A stretch of 64,000 bases of DNA, taken from assembly GCF_003718735.1 (NCBI RefSeq), contig NZ_CP033460.1:1178001-1242000 (forward strand), given 5' to 3'. Made by a program: the position numbers and the translations under genes. The notes under the pieces are model-generated. The model saw only the letters and a program-made list of their open reading frames with translations. It had not been told where the DNA came from and made no database searches. This DNA is from Staphylococcus debuckii. GTDB taxonomy: Bacteria; Bacillota; Bacilli; Staphylococcales; Staphylococcaceae. Numbering within the stretch: position 1 is the first letter of the stretch; every line of letters starts with the position of its first letter. This document shows, piece after piece, positions 55,907-64,000 of the stretch.

Positions 55907-57070
55907 ATGTTAGAATTTGAACAAGGATTTAATCATTTAGCGACTTTAAAAGTCATCGGTGTCGGCGGCGGAGGTAACAACGCTGTCAACAGAATGATTG
56001 ACCACGGAATGAACAATGTAGAATTTATTTCTATCAATACAGATGGTCAAGCATTGAACTTATCTAAAGCTGAGTCCAGAATCCAAATCGGTGAAAAATT
56101 AACACGCGGTTTAGGTGCTGGCGCGAACCCAGAAATCGGTAAGAAAGCTGCCGAAGAATCTCGTGAACAAATTGAAGATGCCATTCAAGGCGCAGACATG
56201 GTATTCGTAACTGCAGGAATGGGCGGCGGTACTGGTACAGGTGCTGCACCAGTTGTTGCGAAAATCGCAAAAGAAATGGGTGCATTAACAGTAGGTGTTG
56301 TTACACGTCCATTCAGTTTCGAAGGCCGTAAACGTCAAACACAAGCTGCAGCAGGTGTTGAATCAATGAAAGCAGCGGTGGATACATTAATCGTTATTCC
56401 AAATGACCGCTTATTAGATATCGTTGACAAATCTACACCGATGATGGAAGCATTCAAAGAAGCAGATAACGTATTACGTCAAGGGGTACAAGGTATTTCT
56501 GACTTAATCGCTGTTTCAGGTGAAGTTAACCTTGACTTTGCAGACGTTAAAACAATTATGTCTAACCAAGGTTCAGCATTAATGGGTATCGGTGTTTCAT
56601 CTGGTGAAAACCGCGCAGTTGAAGCAGCTAAAAAAGCAATTTCATCACCATTGCTTGAAACTTCAATTGTTGGGGCACAAGGTGTCTTGATGAACATCAC
56701 AGGCGGAGAATCATTATCATTATTTGAAGCACAAGAAGCGGCTGACATTGTTCAAGACGCAGCTGATGAAGATGTGAATATGATCTTCGGTACTGTAATC
56801 AACCCTGAATTACAAGACGAAATCGTAGTAACAGTAATTGCTACAGGTTTTGAAGATAAACCAGCTACACATGCACGTAAACAATCTAATACTGGTTTCG
56901 GATCAAGTGCTTCTAATACTTCAAGCAGTGATGAAGGTATCGGACATGCACCAAGATCTCATAGTTCAGAATCATCTAGTGAATCAAGAACACACACTAC
57001 TAAAGAAGATGATATCCCAAGCTTTATCAGAAACAGAGAAGAAAGACGTTCAAGAAGAACTAGACGTTAA
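55907..57070 (+). CDS. ftsZ: Cell division protein FtsZ
   Basis: 387 aa tubulin-like GTPase forming the Z-ring. [14 protein letters not shown] at the N-terminus, tubulin signature [10 protein letters not shown] (~107-115), synergy-loop [11 protein letters not shown], then a Ser-rich linker and C-terminal conserved peptide [14 protein letters not shown], which binds FtsA, SepF and ZapA. AGGAGG seven bases before ATG. Confidence 0.98.
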   Translation: MLEFEQGFNHLATLKVIGVGGGGNNAVNRMIDHGMNNVEFISINTDGQALNLSKAESRIQIGEKLTRGLGAGANPEIGKKAAEESREQIEDAIQGADMVFVTAGMGGGTGTGAAPVVAKIAKEMGALTVGVVTRPFSFEGRKRQTQAAAGVESMKAAVDTLIVIPNDRLLDIVDKSTPMMEAFKEADNVLRQGVQGISDLIAVSGEVNLDFADVKTIMSNQGSALMGIGVSSGENRAVEAAKKAISSPLLETSIVGAQGVLMNITGGESLSLFEAQEAADIVQDAADEDVNMIFGTVINPELQDEIVVTVIATGFEDKPATHARKQSNTGFGSSASNTSSSDEGIGHAPRSHSSESSSESRTHTTKEDDIPSFIRNREERRSRRTRR

Positions 57071-57166
57071 TTTCTCTATTAGGTTTGCTTTGAGCAATCA
57101 ATAATAAGTATCACGCAAGATTAGATGCAACAGGTCATCGAGTGGTCTAGTGAGAACAATAACAAA

Positions 57167-57202
57167 GGTGTCATCAGATCGATTGGTCTGATGACATTTT
57201 TA
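57167..57202 (+). terminator. Terminator after ftsZ
   Basis: TGTCATCAGA-tcgattgg-TCTGATGACA then TTTTT. An ORF-like frame at 57125-57361 runs through it and is rejected. Confidence 0.9.
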
Positions 57203-57299
57203 TATTCTAAGTTATTTGAAGAATTATATATTTCGTTTTATTATGAAAGTAAGCACGACTTAAAAATTGGCAGCTACCAAATTACGGGAGAGATGAAAT

Positions 57300-58094
57300 A
57301 TGCCAGAAAAATTTATGAAGAAACCACACTACTTAGAACATACAGGTGCTTCAGAAGATGAGATTATGCTTGGTTTTACTACACGTGAGGATGGAGAGAG
57401 CGCATATCCTGAACATGCTTTTAACATGGCCAGATACATTGATGATACAGATGAAAATGTCACAAAACATCAAGAAATTTTAGCTGAATCCATCGGTTAT
57501 CCAAGAAATAGATGGGTATTTCCAATTCAAACACATGGAACGAATGTGGTAGAAATCACCGCTAAGGATGCCAATACAAATATAGATGCACTTACTGATG
57601 CACTGCATGGTGTGGACGGCATATATACTTACGAATCGGATTTATTGCTTACGATGTGTTACGCAGATTGTGTGCCAGTTTACTTTTACAGTAAGCAACA
57701 TCATTTTATTGCGCTTGCACATGCGGGCTGGCGTGGGACTGTTGGCAGAATTGTAGAAGAAATCTTGACTCATGTCGACTTTGATTTGAACGATTTAAAC
57801 GTAGTCATTGGACCGGCTACTTCCGACAGTTATGAAATTAACGATGATATTAAATCGAAATTTGAAAAGTTGCCTATAGATACTAACAAATTTATTGAAA
57901 CACGCGGTCAGGATACACATGGCATTGATTTGAAAGAAGCGAATAAACAATTATTACTGCAAGCAGGTGTGCCAGAAACACAAATTGATGTCACTGATTA
58001 CGCAACTTCGGAAAATTTAGACTTATTTTTCTCATATAGGGTAGAAAAAAGTAAGACTGGCCGTATGCTTGCATTTATCGGACAGCATAAGTAA
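57300..58094 (+). CDS. pgeF: Polyphenol oxidase/purine nucleosidase family protein (YlmD/PgeF)
   Basis: 264 aa. Family motifs: [45 protein letters not shown] (the Zn/Cu His-Cys ligands), and [20 protein letters not shown]. Relatives act as laccase-like oxidases or purine nucleoside phosphorylases. GGGAGAG before the ATG. First gene of the ylm cluster between ftsZ and divIVA. Confidence 0.9.
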   Translation: MPEKFMKKPHYLEHTGASEDEIMLGFTTREDGESAYPEHAFNMARYIDDTDENVTKHQEILAESIGYPRNRWVFPIQTHGTNVVEITAKDANTNIDALTDALHGVDGIYTYESDLLLTMCYADCVPVYFYSKQHHFIALAHAGWRGTVGRIVEEILTHVDFDLNDLNVVIGPATSDSYEINDDIKSKFEKLPIDTNKFIETRGQDTHGIDLKEANKQLLLQAGVPETQIDVTDYATSENLDLFFSYRVEKSKTGRMLAFIGQHK

Positions 58095-58106
58095 GGGGTA
58101 ATAAGC

Positions 58107-58781
58107 ATGAATGTGAAACAAAATTTAGAAGAAATCAACAACAACATCCATAAAAGTATGGAAAGTGCCGAAAACGACACACAACCATGCGTGATTGCGG
58201 TTACGAAATATGTTACAATAGAGCGAGCTAAAGAAGCTTATGATGCGGGTATCAGAAACTTCGGTGAAAACCGTTTAGAAGGTTTCCAAGCTAAAAGAGC
58301 AGCCTTGCCAGAAGACGCAGTCATGCATTTTATCGGAACTTTACAATCTAGAAAGGTTAAAGAAGTCATCGACCAAATTGACTACTTGCATGCTCTTGAT
58401 CGTAAAAGTCTAGCAAAAGAGATTAATAAACGTGCTTCCCATGTGGTCAATTGCTTTGTGCAAGTCAATGTTTCTGGAGAAGCATCTAAACATGGCATTC
58501 CACTTAATGAGGTCAATGAATTTATCGACATGTTAAGTCAATACGAAAACATTCGTATTGTCGGATTAATGACGATGGCACCATTGACTGAAGACGAAAC
58601 GTTGATTAGAGACGTATTTAAACAATTAAGAGAAAAAAGAAATGAAATCCATAAATTGAATCTAGATTATGCGCCATGTACTGAGCTTTCAATGGGAATG
58701 AGCAATGATTATGAAATTGCGACAGAAGAGGGCGCAACTTACGTTCGAATCGGTACAAAATTAGTAGGAAAAGAGGAGTGA
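58107..58781 (+). CDS. PLP homeostasis protein (YggS/YlmE family)
   Basis: 224 aa alanine-racemase-like N-terminal domain protein. PLP lysine in [20 protein letters not shown] (Lys ~34), [51 protein letters not shown]. Binds PLP without racemase activity. Overlaps sepF by 4 bases. Confidence 0.94.
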   Translation: MNVKQNLEEINNNIHKSMESAENDTQPCVIAVTKYVTIERAKEAYDAGIRNFGENRLEGFQAKRAALPEDAVMHFIGTLQSRKVKEVIDQIDYLHALDRKSLAKEINKRASHVVNCFVQVNVSGEASKHGIPLNEVNEFIDMLSQYENIRIVGLMTMAPLTEDETLIRDVFKQLREKRNEIHKLNLDYAPCTELSMGMSNDYEIATEEGATYVRIGTKLVGKEE

Positions 58782-59398
58782 GCCACTTGGCCTTAAAAGA
58801 CCTATTTAGCAACTTTTTTGTTATAGAAGAAGAGGAAGATGAAGTTGCTGATAATCAGCAGCAATCACAGAAAAATAGAGCTCAAGCTGAACCAGAAACA
58901 GAGAGACCGACACAACAAAATGCTTATAATGAGTCAACACAACAACCTACGCAACAAACTAATCATCAATACAACGAAAGACAGCGTGCAATTAAAACAG
59001 TACCAAAGCGTCAAACACAATCAAATCGATTGCAGTCGTCTTCCAATGAAAGGAAGTACCAACCTATGAATGAATCTACTGCAAGGAATGTGGTTAACAT
59101 GAATGCTTCTAATTTACATGAAAGCTCAAAAATGTGTTTATTCGAACCACGCGTATTTTCAGATACTCAAGATATTGCAGACGAATTAAAGAACCGTCGT
59201 GCAGCCTTAGTCAATTTGCAAAGAATTGATAAAGTATCTGCAAAGCGTATTATCGACTTTTTAAGCGGTACAGTATATGCTATTGGCGGAGACATTCAAC
59301 GTGTAGGCAGTGATATATTCTTGTGTACACCAGACAATGTCGAAGTTGCAGGCAGTATCACTGAAGATATGGAAACTACAGAATACGATTATGAATAG
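58778..59398 (+). CDS. sepF: Cell division protein SepF
   Basis: 206 aa. N-terminal amphipathic membrane helix ([14 protein letters not shown]), Q/N-rich linker (~25-100, low complexity), and C-terminal SepF domain ([21 protein letters not shown] … [21 protein letters not shown]). Polymerises into arcs and binds FtsZ. GTG start overlapping the ylmE stop, after AGAGGAG. Confidence 0.95.
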   Translation: MSHLALKDLFSNFFVIEEEEDEVADNQQQSQKNRAQAEPETERPTQQNAYNESTQQPTQQTNHQYNERQRAIKTVPKRQTQSNRLQSSSNERKYQPMNESTARNVVNMNASNLHESSKMCLFEPRVFSDTQDIADELKNRRAALVNLQRIDKVSAKRIIDFLSGTVYAIGGDIQRVGSDIFLCTPDNVEVAGSITEDMETTEYDYE

Positions 59399-59410
59399 AG
59401 GTCACAATCA

Positions 59411-59707
59411 ATGGGTTTAATAGAAGGTTTAAGTATTGTCTTTAAATTCATAATGATTCTATTGCAAGTCTATTACTATGGAATGATTGTATACTTCTTT
59501 ATGTCTTGGATTCCAAATGCGCAAAGCTCGAAATTCGGACGTTTTTTACAAAGTATATATGAACCATTCTTAGCACCATTCCGTAAGATTATACCGCCAA
59601 TCGGTATGATTGATATCTCTAGTCTTGTAGCAATCTTCGTTCTGATCTTTTTCCAAAGAGGTCTCGGAGCGATATTCAATTTGATTTTACAACAATTACT
59701 TAAATAA
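59411..59707 (+). CDS. YggT/YlmG family membrane protein
   Basis: 98 aa with two membrane helices (~10-32 and ~67-90) around a conserved loop (SWIPNAQSSKFGRFLQSIYEPFLAPFRKIIPPIGMIDISSLVA). Family members affect division and nucleoid/chloroplast organisation. Part of the ylm operon. Confidence 0.9.
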   Translation: MGLIEGLSIVFKFIMILLQVYYYGMIVYFFMSWIPNAQSSKFGRFLQSIYEPFLAPFRKIIPPIGMIDISSLVAIFVLIFFQRGLGAIFNLILQQLLK

Positions 59708-59775
59708 ACAATTAGAAGGTACGCCGCTTTTCAAGAGAAGATGCTGGCTTGCCTTTTTCTATTTTAAAGAGGTGG

Positions 59776-60555
59776 ATGAAGATAGATATTTATCAGCATT
59801 TCAGACAAGAAGAACAACCAGTGATTACCATGCTGCTGGATAAGGTCAATCAAGCAGAACGTAATTATGCGCCCGTGTTAACGCACTTTCTAGACCCTCG
59901 TGAACAATACATCTTGGAGGTTATTGCGGGGAGTTATCCGGAGCTCACCTTGACTTTCAATGGCGGCAGTCCAAGTAGTGAACGCAAACGTGCCATGATT
60001 GCGCCCGAGTATTTTTCTCCGCAAGAAGAAGACTTTGAATTGGTCTTGTTAGAAGTAGATTATCCTGAAAAATTTGCGACGATTGACCATCGCAATGTCT
60101 TGGGAACTTTGATGTCCTTGAGCATTGAAAGAGATCAATTAGGGGATATTATTGTAGGCGATAAAATTCAGTTTATTTTGACAAAAAATATTCAATCGTA
60201 TATAATGTTAGAATTAAAACGTATTAAAAATGTGCCGGTCAAACTGCATGAAGTTCCACTAGAAGATATGATACAATCAAAAGAGGATTGGACAACACAT
60301 CAAGCAACAGTAAGCGCATTGCGTTTAGATGTTGTGTTGAAGGAAATGATTCGTAAATCACGTTCAATTGCGAAACAGTATATTGAAAAGAAACGTATCA
60401 AAGTAAATCATACCATTATTGAACGTCCAGATTTCCAACTTGAACCTGGAGATTTGCTGTCGATACAAGGACATGGCCGTGCGAGAATGACTGAAATCGG
60501 TCATAAAACAAAGAAAGACAAACTGCGCATAGTATATGAAACTTTATTCAAATAG
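59776..60555 (+). CDS. S4-domain RNA-binding protein (YlmH)
   Basis: 259 aa with a C-terminal S4 domain (~181-245: LRLDVVLKEMIRKSRSIAKQYIEKKRIKVNHTIIERPDFQLEPGDLLSI). In Bacillus YlmH binds stalled ribosomes with peptidyl-tRNA. Start ATG 59776 follows AAGAGG closely; a TTG at 59749 would add nine residues without a site, so the start is not certain. Confidence 0.88.
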   Translation: MKIDIYQHFRQEEQPVITMLLDKVNQAERNYAPVLTHFLDPREQYILEVIAGSYPELTLTFNGGSPSSERKRAMIAPEYFSPQEEDFELVLLEVDYPEKFATIDHRNVLGTLMSLSIERDQLGDIIVGDKIQFILTKNIQSYIMLELKRIKNVPVKLHEVPLEDMIQSKEDWTTHQATVSALRLDVVLKEMIRKSRSIAKQYIEKKRIKVNHTIIERPDFQLEPGDLLSIQGHGRARMTEIGHKTKKDKLRIVYETLFK

Positions 60556-60579
60556 TGTATGATTAAGGAGGACAATCAA

Positions 60580-61197
60580 ATGTCTTTTACACCGAGTGAA
60601 ATTAAGAACAAAGAATTTTCCCGTATTAAAAACGGTCTTGAACCAAGTGAAGTTGCTGATTATTTAAGCCAGCTCAGTCAAGAAATTGAACACTTGAGAG
60701 AGCAGAACAAACAATTAGAGACAGTAGTTCAAGAAAAAGAAAATAATTTAAAATCTTACAAAGAAGTACAACAATCAGTAAGCGATGCTTTAGTACAAGC
60801 ACAAGCTGCCAGCCAAGAAACAAAAGCTGCAGCTACTAAAGAAGCGGAAGCCATTATCAACAAAGCGCAAGCTGAAGCAGACCGCATTGTAAATGATGGA
60901 GTAGAGAAAGCAAGACGCCTTTCTTTCCAAACTGAAGATATGAAACGTCAATCTAAAATCTTTAGATCACGTTTCCGCATGCTAGTTGAAGCACAATTGG
61001 ATTTATTAAAAAATGACGATTGGGACTATTTGCTAAATTACGATTTAGATGCACAACAAGTGACTGAAGAAAATGTTCAGCATTTGCATCAGAACGATTT
61101 GACAGAAGCTGAAAAACAACAAGCACAACAAGCTGAGCAAGCTAAAGCGCAACAAACAGCTGCTGAGAATGAAGAAGCAAACAAAACGAATAAATAG
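60580..61197 (+). CDS. divIVA: Cell division/polarity protein DivIVA
   Basis: 205 aa. N-terminal lipid-binding domain (MSFTPSEIKNKEFSRIKNGLEPSEVADYL), coiled coil (EIEHLREQNKQLETVVQEKENNLKSY and onwards), then a Q/A-rich tail. Binds curved membranes and recruits partners at septum and poles. Start ATG 60580 after AAGGAGG. Confidence 0.95.
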   Translation: MSFTPSEIKNKEFSRIKNGLEPSEVADYLSQLSQEIEHLREQNKQLETVVQEKENNLKSYKEVQQSVSDALVQAQAASQETKAAATKEAEAIINKAQAEADRIVNDGVEKARRLSFQTEDMKRQSKIFRSRFRMLVEAQLDLLKNDDWDYLLNYDLDAQQVTEENVQHLHQNDLTEAEKQQAQQAEQAKAQQTAAENEEANKTNK

Positions 61198-61200
61198 ATG

Positions 61201-61229
61201 TTGAAATGCAGTATGCACAAGCTTATACG
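61201..61229 (+). promoter_or_regulatory. Putative promoter of the ileS T-box transcript
   Basis: TTGAAA, 17 bases, TATACG, four bases after the divIVA stop. Confidence 0.55.
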
Positions 61230-61234
61230 AACAC

Positions 61235-61435
61235 AGAGACAGACGCGTAAGAATTAGCTGGACATATCAAACACACAGCGAGTTAGGGACGGTGGAAGCC
61301 TAATATATGTTTAATTCTTATATCACTGTCTTTTTAACAATTACAGAACATAGAATGAAGAGAACTCTAAGTTGAGTTAATCAGGGTGGTACCGCGGTTG
61401 TTCGCCCCTGTTAATTGAACTTAGAGTTCTTTTTT
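61235..61435 (+). promoter_or_regulatory. T-box leader controlling ileS
   Basis: Core GGGTGGTACCGCGGT at 61384-61398. Terminator pairs AAGAACTCTAAGTT (61359-) with AACTTAGAGTTCTT (to ~61432) and a T-run. The leader should sense uncharged tRNA-Ile; I did not fold stem I, so the AUC/AUU specifier is not placed. Confidence 0.92.
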
Positions 61436-61457
61436 ATATTTTTAAGGAGTGAAATAC

Positions 61458-64000
61458 ATGAACTACAAAGAAACGTTACTTATGCCAAAAACAGATTTCC
61501 CAATGCGAGGCGGATTACCAAAAAAAGAACCTGAAATCCAAAAACAATGGGACGAACAAGATTTATATCACAAAATTTTAGAAAAAAATAAAGGTCATGA
61601 ATCATATATTTTACATGACGGTCCTCCTTATGCGAATGGTAATTTACACATGGGACATGCACTCAATAAAATCTTAAAGGACTTTATCGTGCGTTATAAA
61701 TCTATGCAAGGTTACTATTCTCCATATGTACCTGGCTGGGATACACATGGTTTGCCTATCGAACAAGCATTGACTAAAAAAGGGGTTAAACGTAAAGAAA
61801 TGCCGATTTCTGAATTCCGTAAACTCTGTGAAGAATTCGCATTAGAACAAATCGACATCCAAAAGAAAGACTTTAAACGTTTAGGTGTAAATGGAGATTT
61901 CAATGATCCATATATCACTTTGAAACCTGAATACGAAGCAGCACAAATCCGTTTGTTCGGTGAAATGGCGGATCGCGGATTAATTTATAAAGGTAAAAAA
62001 CCAGTTTATTGGTCTCCATCAAGTGAATCGTCGTTGGCTGAAGCGGAAATCGAATATCACGACAAACGCTCACCATCTATCTATGTGGCATTTGATGTTA
62101 AAGACGGTAAAGGTGTCGTTGATGAGGATGCGAAATTCATCATCTGGACAACTACACCTTGGACATTGCCTTCAAACGTAGCTATCACTGTACATCCTGA
62201 CTTGAAATACGGTCAATATAATGTCAATGGTGAAAAATATGTCGTAGGCCAAGACTTAGTGGAAGAAGTAGCTGAAGAATTAGGTTGGGACAAAGAAGCA
62301 ATCCAACTTGAAAAAGAATTCACAGGTAAAGAATTAGAATATGTGGAAACACAACATCCATTCATCGACCGTGTATCATTAGTTATCAACGGATTACACG
62401 TTACAACAGATGCAGGTACTGGTGCCGTGCATACAGCTCCTGGACACGGGGAAGATGACTATATTGTCGGCCAAAAATACGGCTTGCCAGTTATCAGCCC
62501 GTTAAATGATAAAGGGGTCTTCACTGAAGAAGGCGGTCAATTTGAAGGTATGTTCTATGACAAAGCCAATAAAGCTGTAACAGACTTACTTAAAGAAAAC
62601 GGCAGTCTCTTAAAATTAAAATTCATCACACATAGTTACCCACATGACTGGCGTACGAAAAAACCAGTGATCTTCCGTGCAACACCACAATGGTTTGCTT
62701 CAATCAGCAAAGTCCGTCAAGATATCTTAGATGCGATTGAAGATACACACTTCAAAGTCGATTGGGGTAAAACACGTATCTACAATATGATTCGTGACCG
62801 TGGTGAATGGGTAATTTCACGTCAACGTGTATGGGGTGTGCCTCTTCCAGTATTCTATGCTGAAAATGGCGACATCATCATGGACAAAGAAGTCATCTAT
62901 CATGTAGCAAACTTATTTGAAAAATATGGTTCAAATGTATGGTTCGATCGTGAAGCGAAAGATTTATTGCCAGAAGGATTTACACATCCAGGCAGCCCTA
63001 ACGGTGAATTTACAAAAGAAGAAGATATCATGGACGTGTGGTTCGACTCAGGTTCATCACACCGCGGTGTATTAGAAACACGCCCTGAATTATCATTCCC
63101 AGCTGACTTGTACTTAGAAGGTAGTGACCAATATCGTGGTTGGTTTAACTCATCTATTACAACTGCTGTAGCAACTCGTGGCCAATCTCCATACAGAATG
63201 TTATTATCACACGGCTTCGTAATGGATGGCGAAGGTAAGAAAATGAGTAAATCATTAGGTAACGTTATCGTTCCAGACCAAATCGTGAAACAAAAAGGTG
63301 CAGATATCGCACGTTTATGGGTAAGTAGTGTTGACTATTTAGCAGACGTTCGTATCTCTGACGAAATCTTGAAACAAACTGCAGATGTCTATCGTAAAAT
63401 CCGTAATACATTACGTTTCATGTTAGGTAACGTGAATGATTTCAATCCTGAAACAGGTGCAGTACCTGAAGCGGAATTATTAGAAGTAGACCGTTATTTA
63501 TTGAACCGTTTACGTGAATTCACAGAAAGTATCATCAACCACTATGATAATTTCGACTACTTGAATATTTATCAAGAAGTTCAAAACTTCATCAACGTGG
63601 AATTAAGTAACTTCTACTTAGACTATGGTAAAGATATCTTGTACATTGAAAAACAAGATTCTCATAAACGCCGCAGTATGCAAACTGTGCTTTATCAAAT
63701 CTTAGTCGATATGACTAAATTATTAGCACCAATTCTTGCACATACTGCTGAAGAAGTTTGGTCATACATTCCTCACGTTAAAGAAGAAAGTGTGCACTTA
63801 GCTAATATGCCGGAAGTAGTTAAACCAGATGAAGAATTACTTGAAAAATGGAATACCTTCATGAAATTACGTGACGATGTGAACCGTGCATTAGAAGAAG
63901 CGCGTAATAACAAAGTAATCGGTAAATCATTAGAAGCGAAAGTAATCATCGGCAGCAACGAAAGCTTTGATGCAGCTGATTTCTTAAAAGACTTCGAGAA
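61458..64000 (+). CDS. ileS: Isoleucyl-tRNA synthetase (3' end outside window)
   Basis: 847 codons are present and the frame is open at the window end; the family has ~915. Class I motifs: HIGH as [17 protein letters not shown] (~54-70) and KMSKS as [12 protein letters not shown] (~593). The editing (CP1) domain has [13 protein letters not shown] and [19 protein letters not shown]. The missing C-terminus would hold the zinc-binding residues. AAGGAG ten bases before the ATG; expressed under the T-box. Confidence 0.98.
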   Translation, partial: MNYKETLLMPKTDFPMRGGLPKKEPEIQKQWDEQDLYHKILEKNKGHESYILHDGPPYANGNLHMGHALNKILKDFIVRYKSMQGYYSPYVPGWDTHGLPIEQALTKKGVKRKEMPISEFRKLCEEFALEQIDIQKKDFKRLGVNGDFNDPYITLKPEYEAAQIRLFGEMADRGLIYKGKKPVYWSPSSESSLAEAEIEYHDKRSPSIYVAFDVKDGKGVVDEDAKFIIWTTTPWTLPSNVAITVHPDLKYGQYNVNGEKYVVGQDLVEEVAEELGWDKEAIQLEKEFTGKELEYVETQHPFIDRVSLVINGLHVTTDAGTGAVHTAPGHGEDDYIVGQKYGLPVISPLNDKGVFTEEGGQFEGMFYDKANKAVTDLLKENGSLLKLKFITHSYPHDWRTKKPVIFRATPQWFASISKVRQDILDAIEDTHFKVDWGKTRIYNMIRDRGEWVISRQRVWGVPLPVFYAENGDIIMDKEVIYHVANLFEKYGSNVWFDREAKDLLPEGFTHPGSPNGEFTKEEDIMDVWFDSGSSHRGVLETRPELSFPADLYLEGSDQYRGWFNSSITTAVATRGQSPYRMLLSHGFVMDGEGKKMSKSLGNVIVPDQIVKQKGADIARLWVSSVDYLADVRISDEILKQTADVYRKIRNTLRFMLGNVNDFNPETGAVPEAELLEVDRYLLNRLREFTESIINHYDNFDYLNIYQEVQNFINVELSNFYLDYGKDILYIEKQDSHKRRSMQTVLYQILVDMTKLLAPILAHTAEEVWSYIPHVKEESVHLANMPEVVKPDEELLEKWNTFMKLRDDVNRALEEARNNKVIGKSLEAKVIIGSNESFDAADFLKDFE

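Noticed and set aside
57125..57361. 78-aa ORF between ftsZ and pgeF
   Set aside because: It runs through the ftsZ terminator and into pgeF in another frame; no ribosome site.

Overview
The window is low-GC chromosomal DNA from a Staphylococcus, probably a coagulase-negative species. Evidence: staphylococcal gene order (rpmF, pheST, rnhC-zapA-cvpA-polX-mutS2-trxA-uvrC-sdhCAB-murI, the bshC-mraZ dcw cluster, divIVA-ileS), two beta-type phenol-soluble modulin genes, bacillithiol synthesis (bshC), strong AGGAGG ribosome sites and T-box leaders. The proteins resemble S. aureus orthologues but diverge clearly from them. I cannot settle the species.

Layout. 1-24.4 kb is core: DUF177/YceD and rpmF, an RNA methylase, the T-box-controlled pheST operon, rnhC (opposite strand), zapA-cvpA-polX-mutS2, trxA, uvrC, sdhCAB with a long regulatory leader, murI-rdgB-phosphodiesterase, then small accessory chromosomal genes (two VOC proteins, ElaA-like acetyltransferase, two unknowns, a Q/N-rich lipoprotein).

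24.46-41.46 kb is a ~17 kb phage-inducible chromosomal island (SaPI-like satellite) inserted in the 3' end of tRNA-Arg(TCT). A 13-bp core repeat bounds it. From the tRNA side: integrase and Stl-like repressor (+ strand), then leftward Cro-like regulator, Bro-N antirepressor, DUF771-like protein, small ORFs, DUF1474, primase, Rep helicase, two iteron arrays that look like replication origins, a cluster of small island genes, a ~1.6 kb gene-free stretch, a P27-type small terminase and three small regulators. The left end is a repeat-rich cargo zone with a DUF6338-like membrane protein, a DUF3102 gene without a start codon, duplicated RNA-like hairpin units and several tiny hydrophobic ORFs. The island appears to have displaced the native tRNA terminator and supplied its own.

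41.5-64 kb is core again: psm-beta pair, a membrane protein with a duplicated domain, a HAD hydrolase, an acetyltransferase, bshC, the division/wall cluster mraZ-rsmH-ftsL-pbpA-mraY-murD-divIB-ftsA-ftsZ, pgeF-ylmE-sepF-ylmG-ylmH-divIVA, and T-box-controlled ileS cut by the window end.

Three intergenic places (0.9-1.2 kb, 18.55 kb, 42.3-42.5 kb) carry 41-43 bp repeats with one shared architecture: 7-8 bp inverted arms beginning TGTC, arm sequence differing between families but still pairing.
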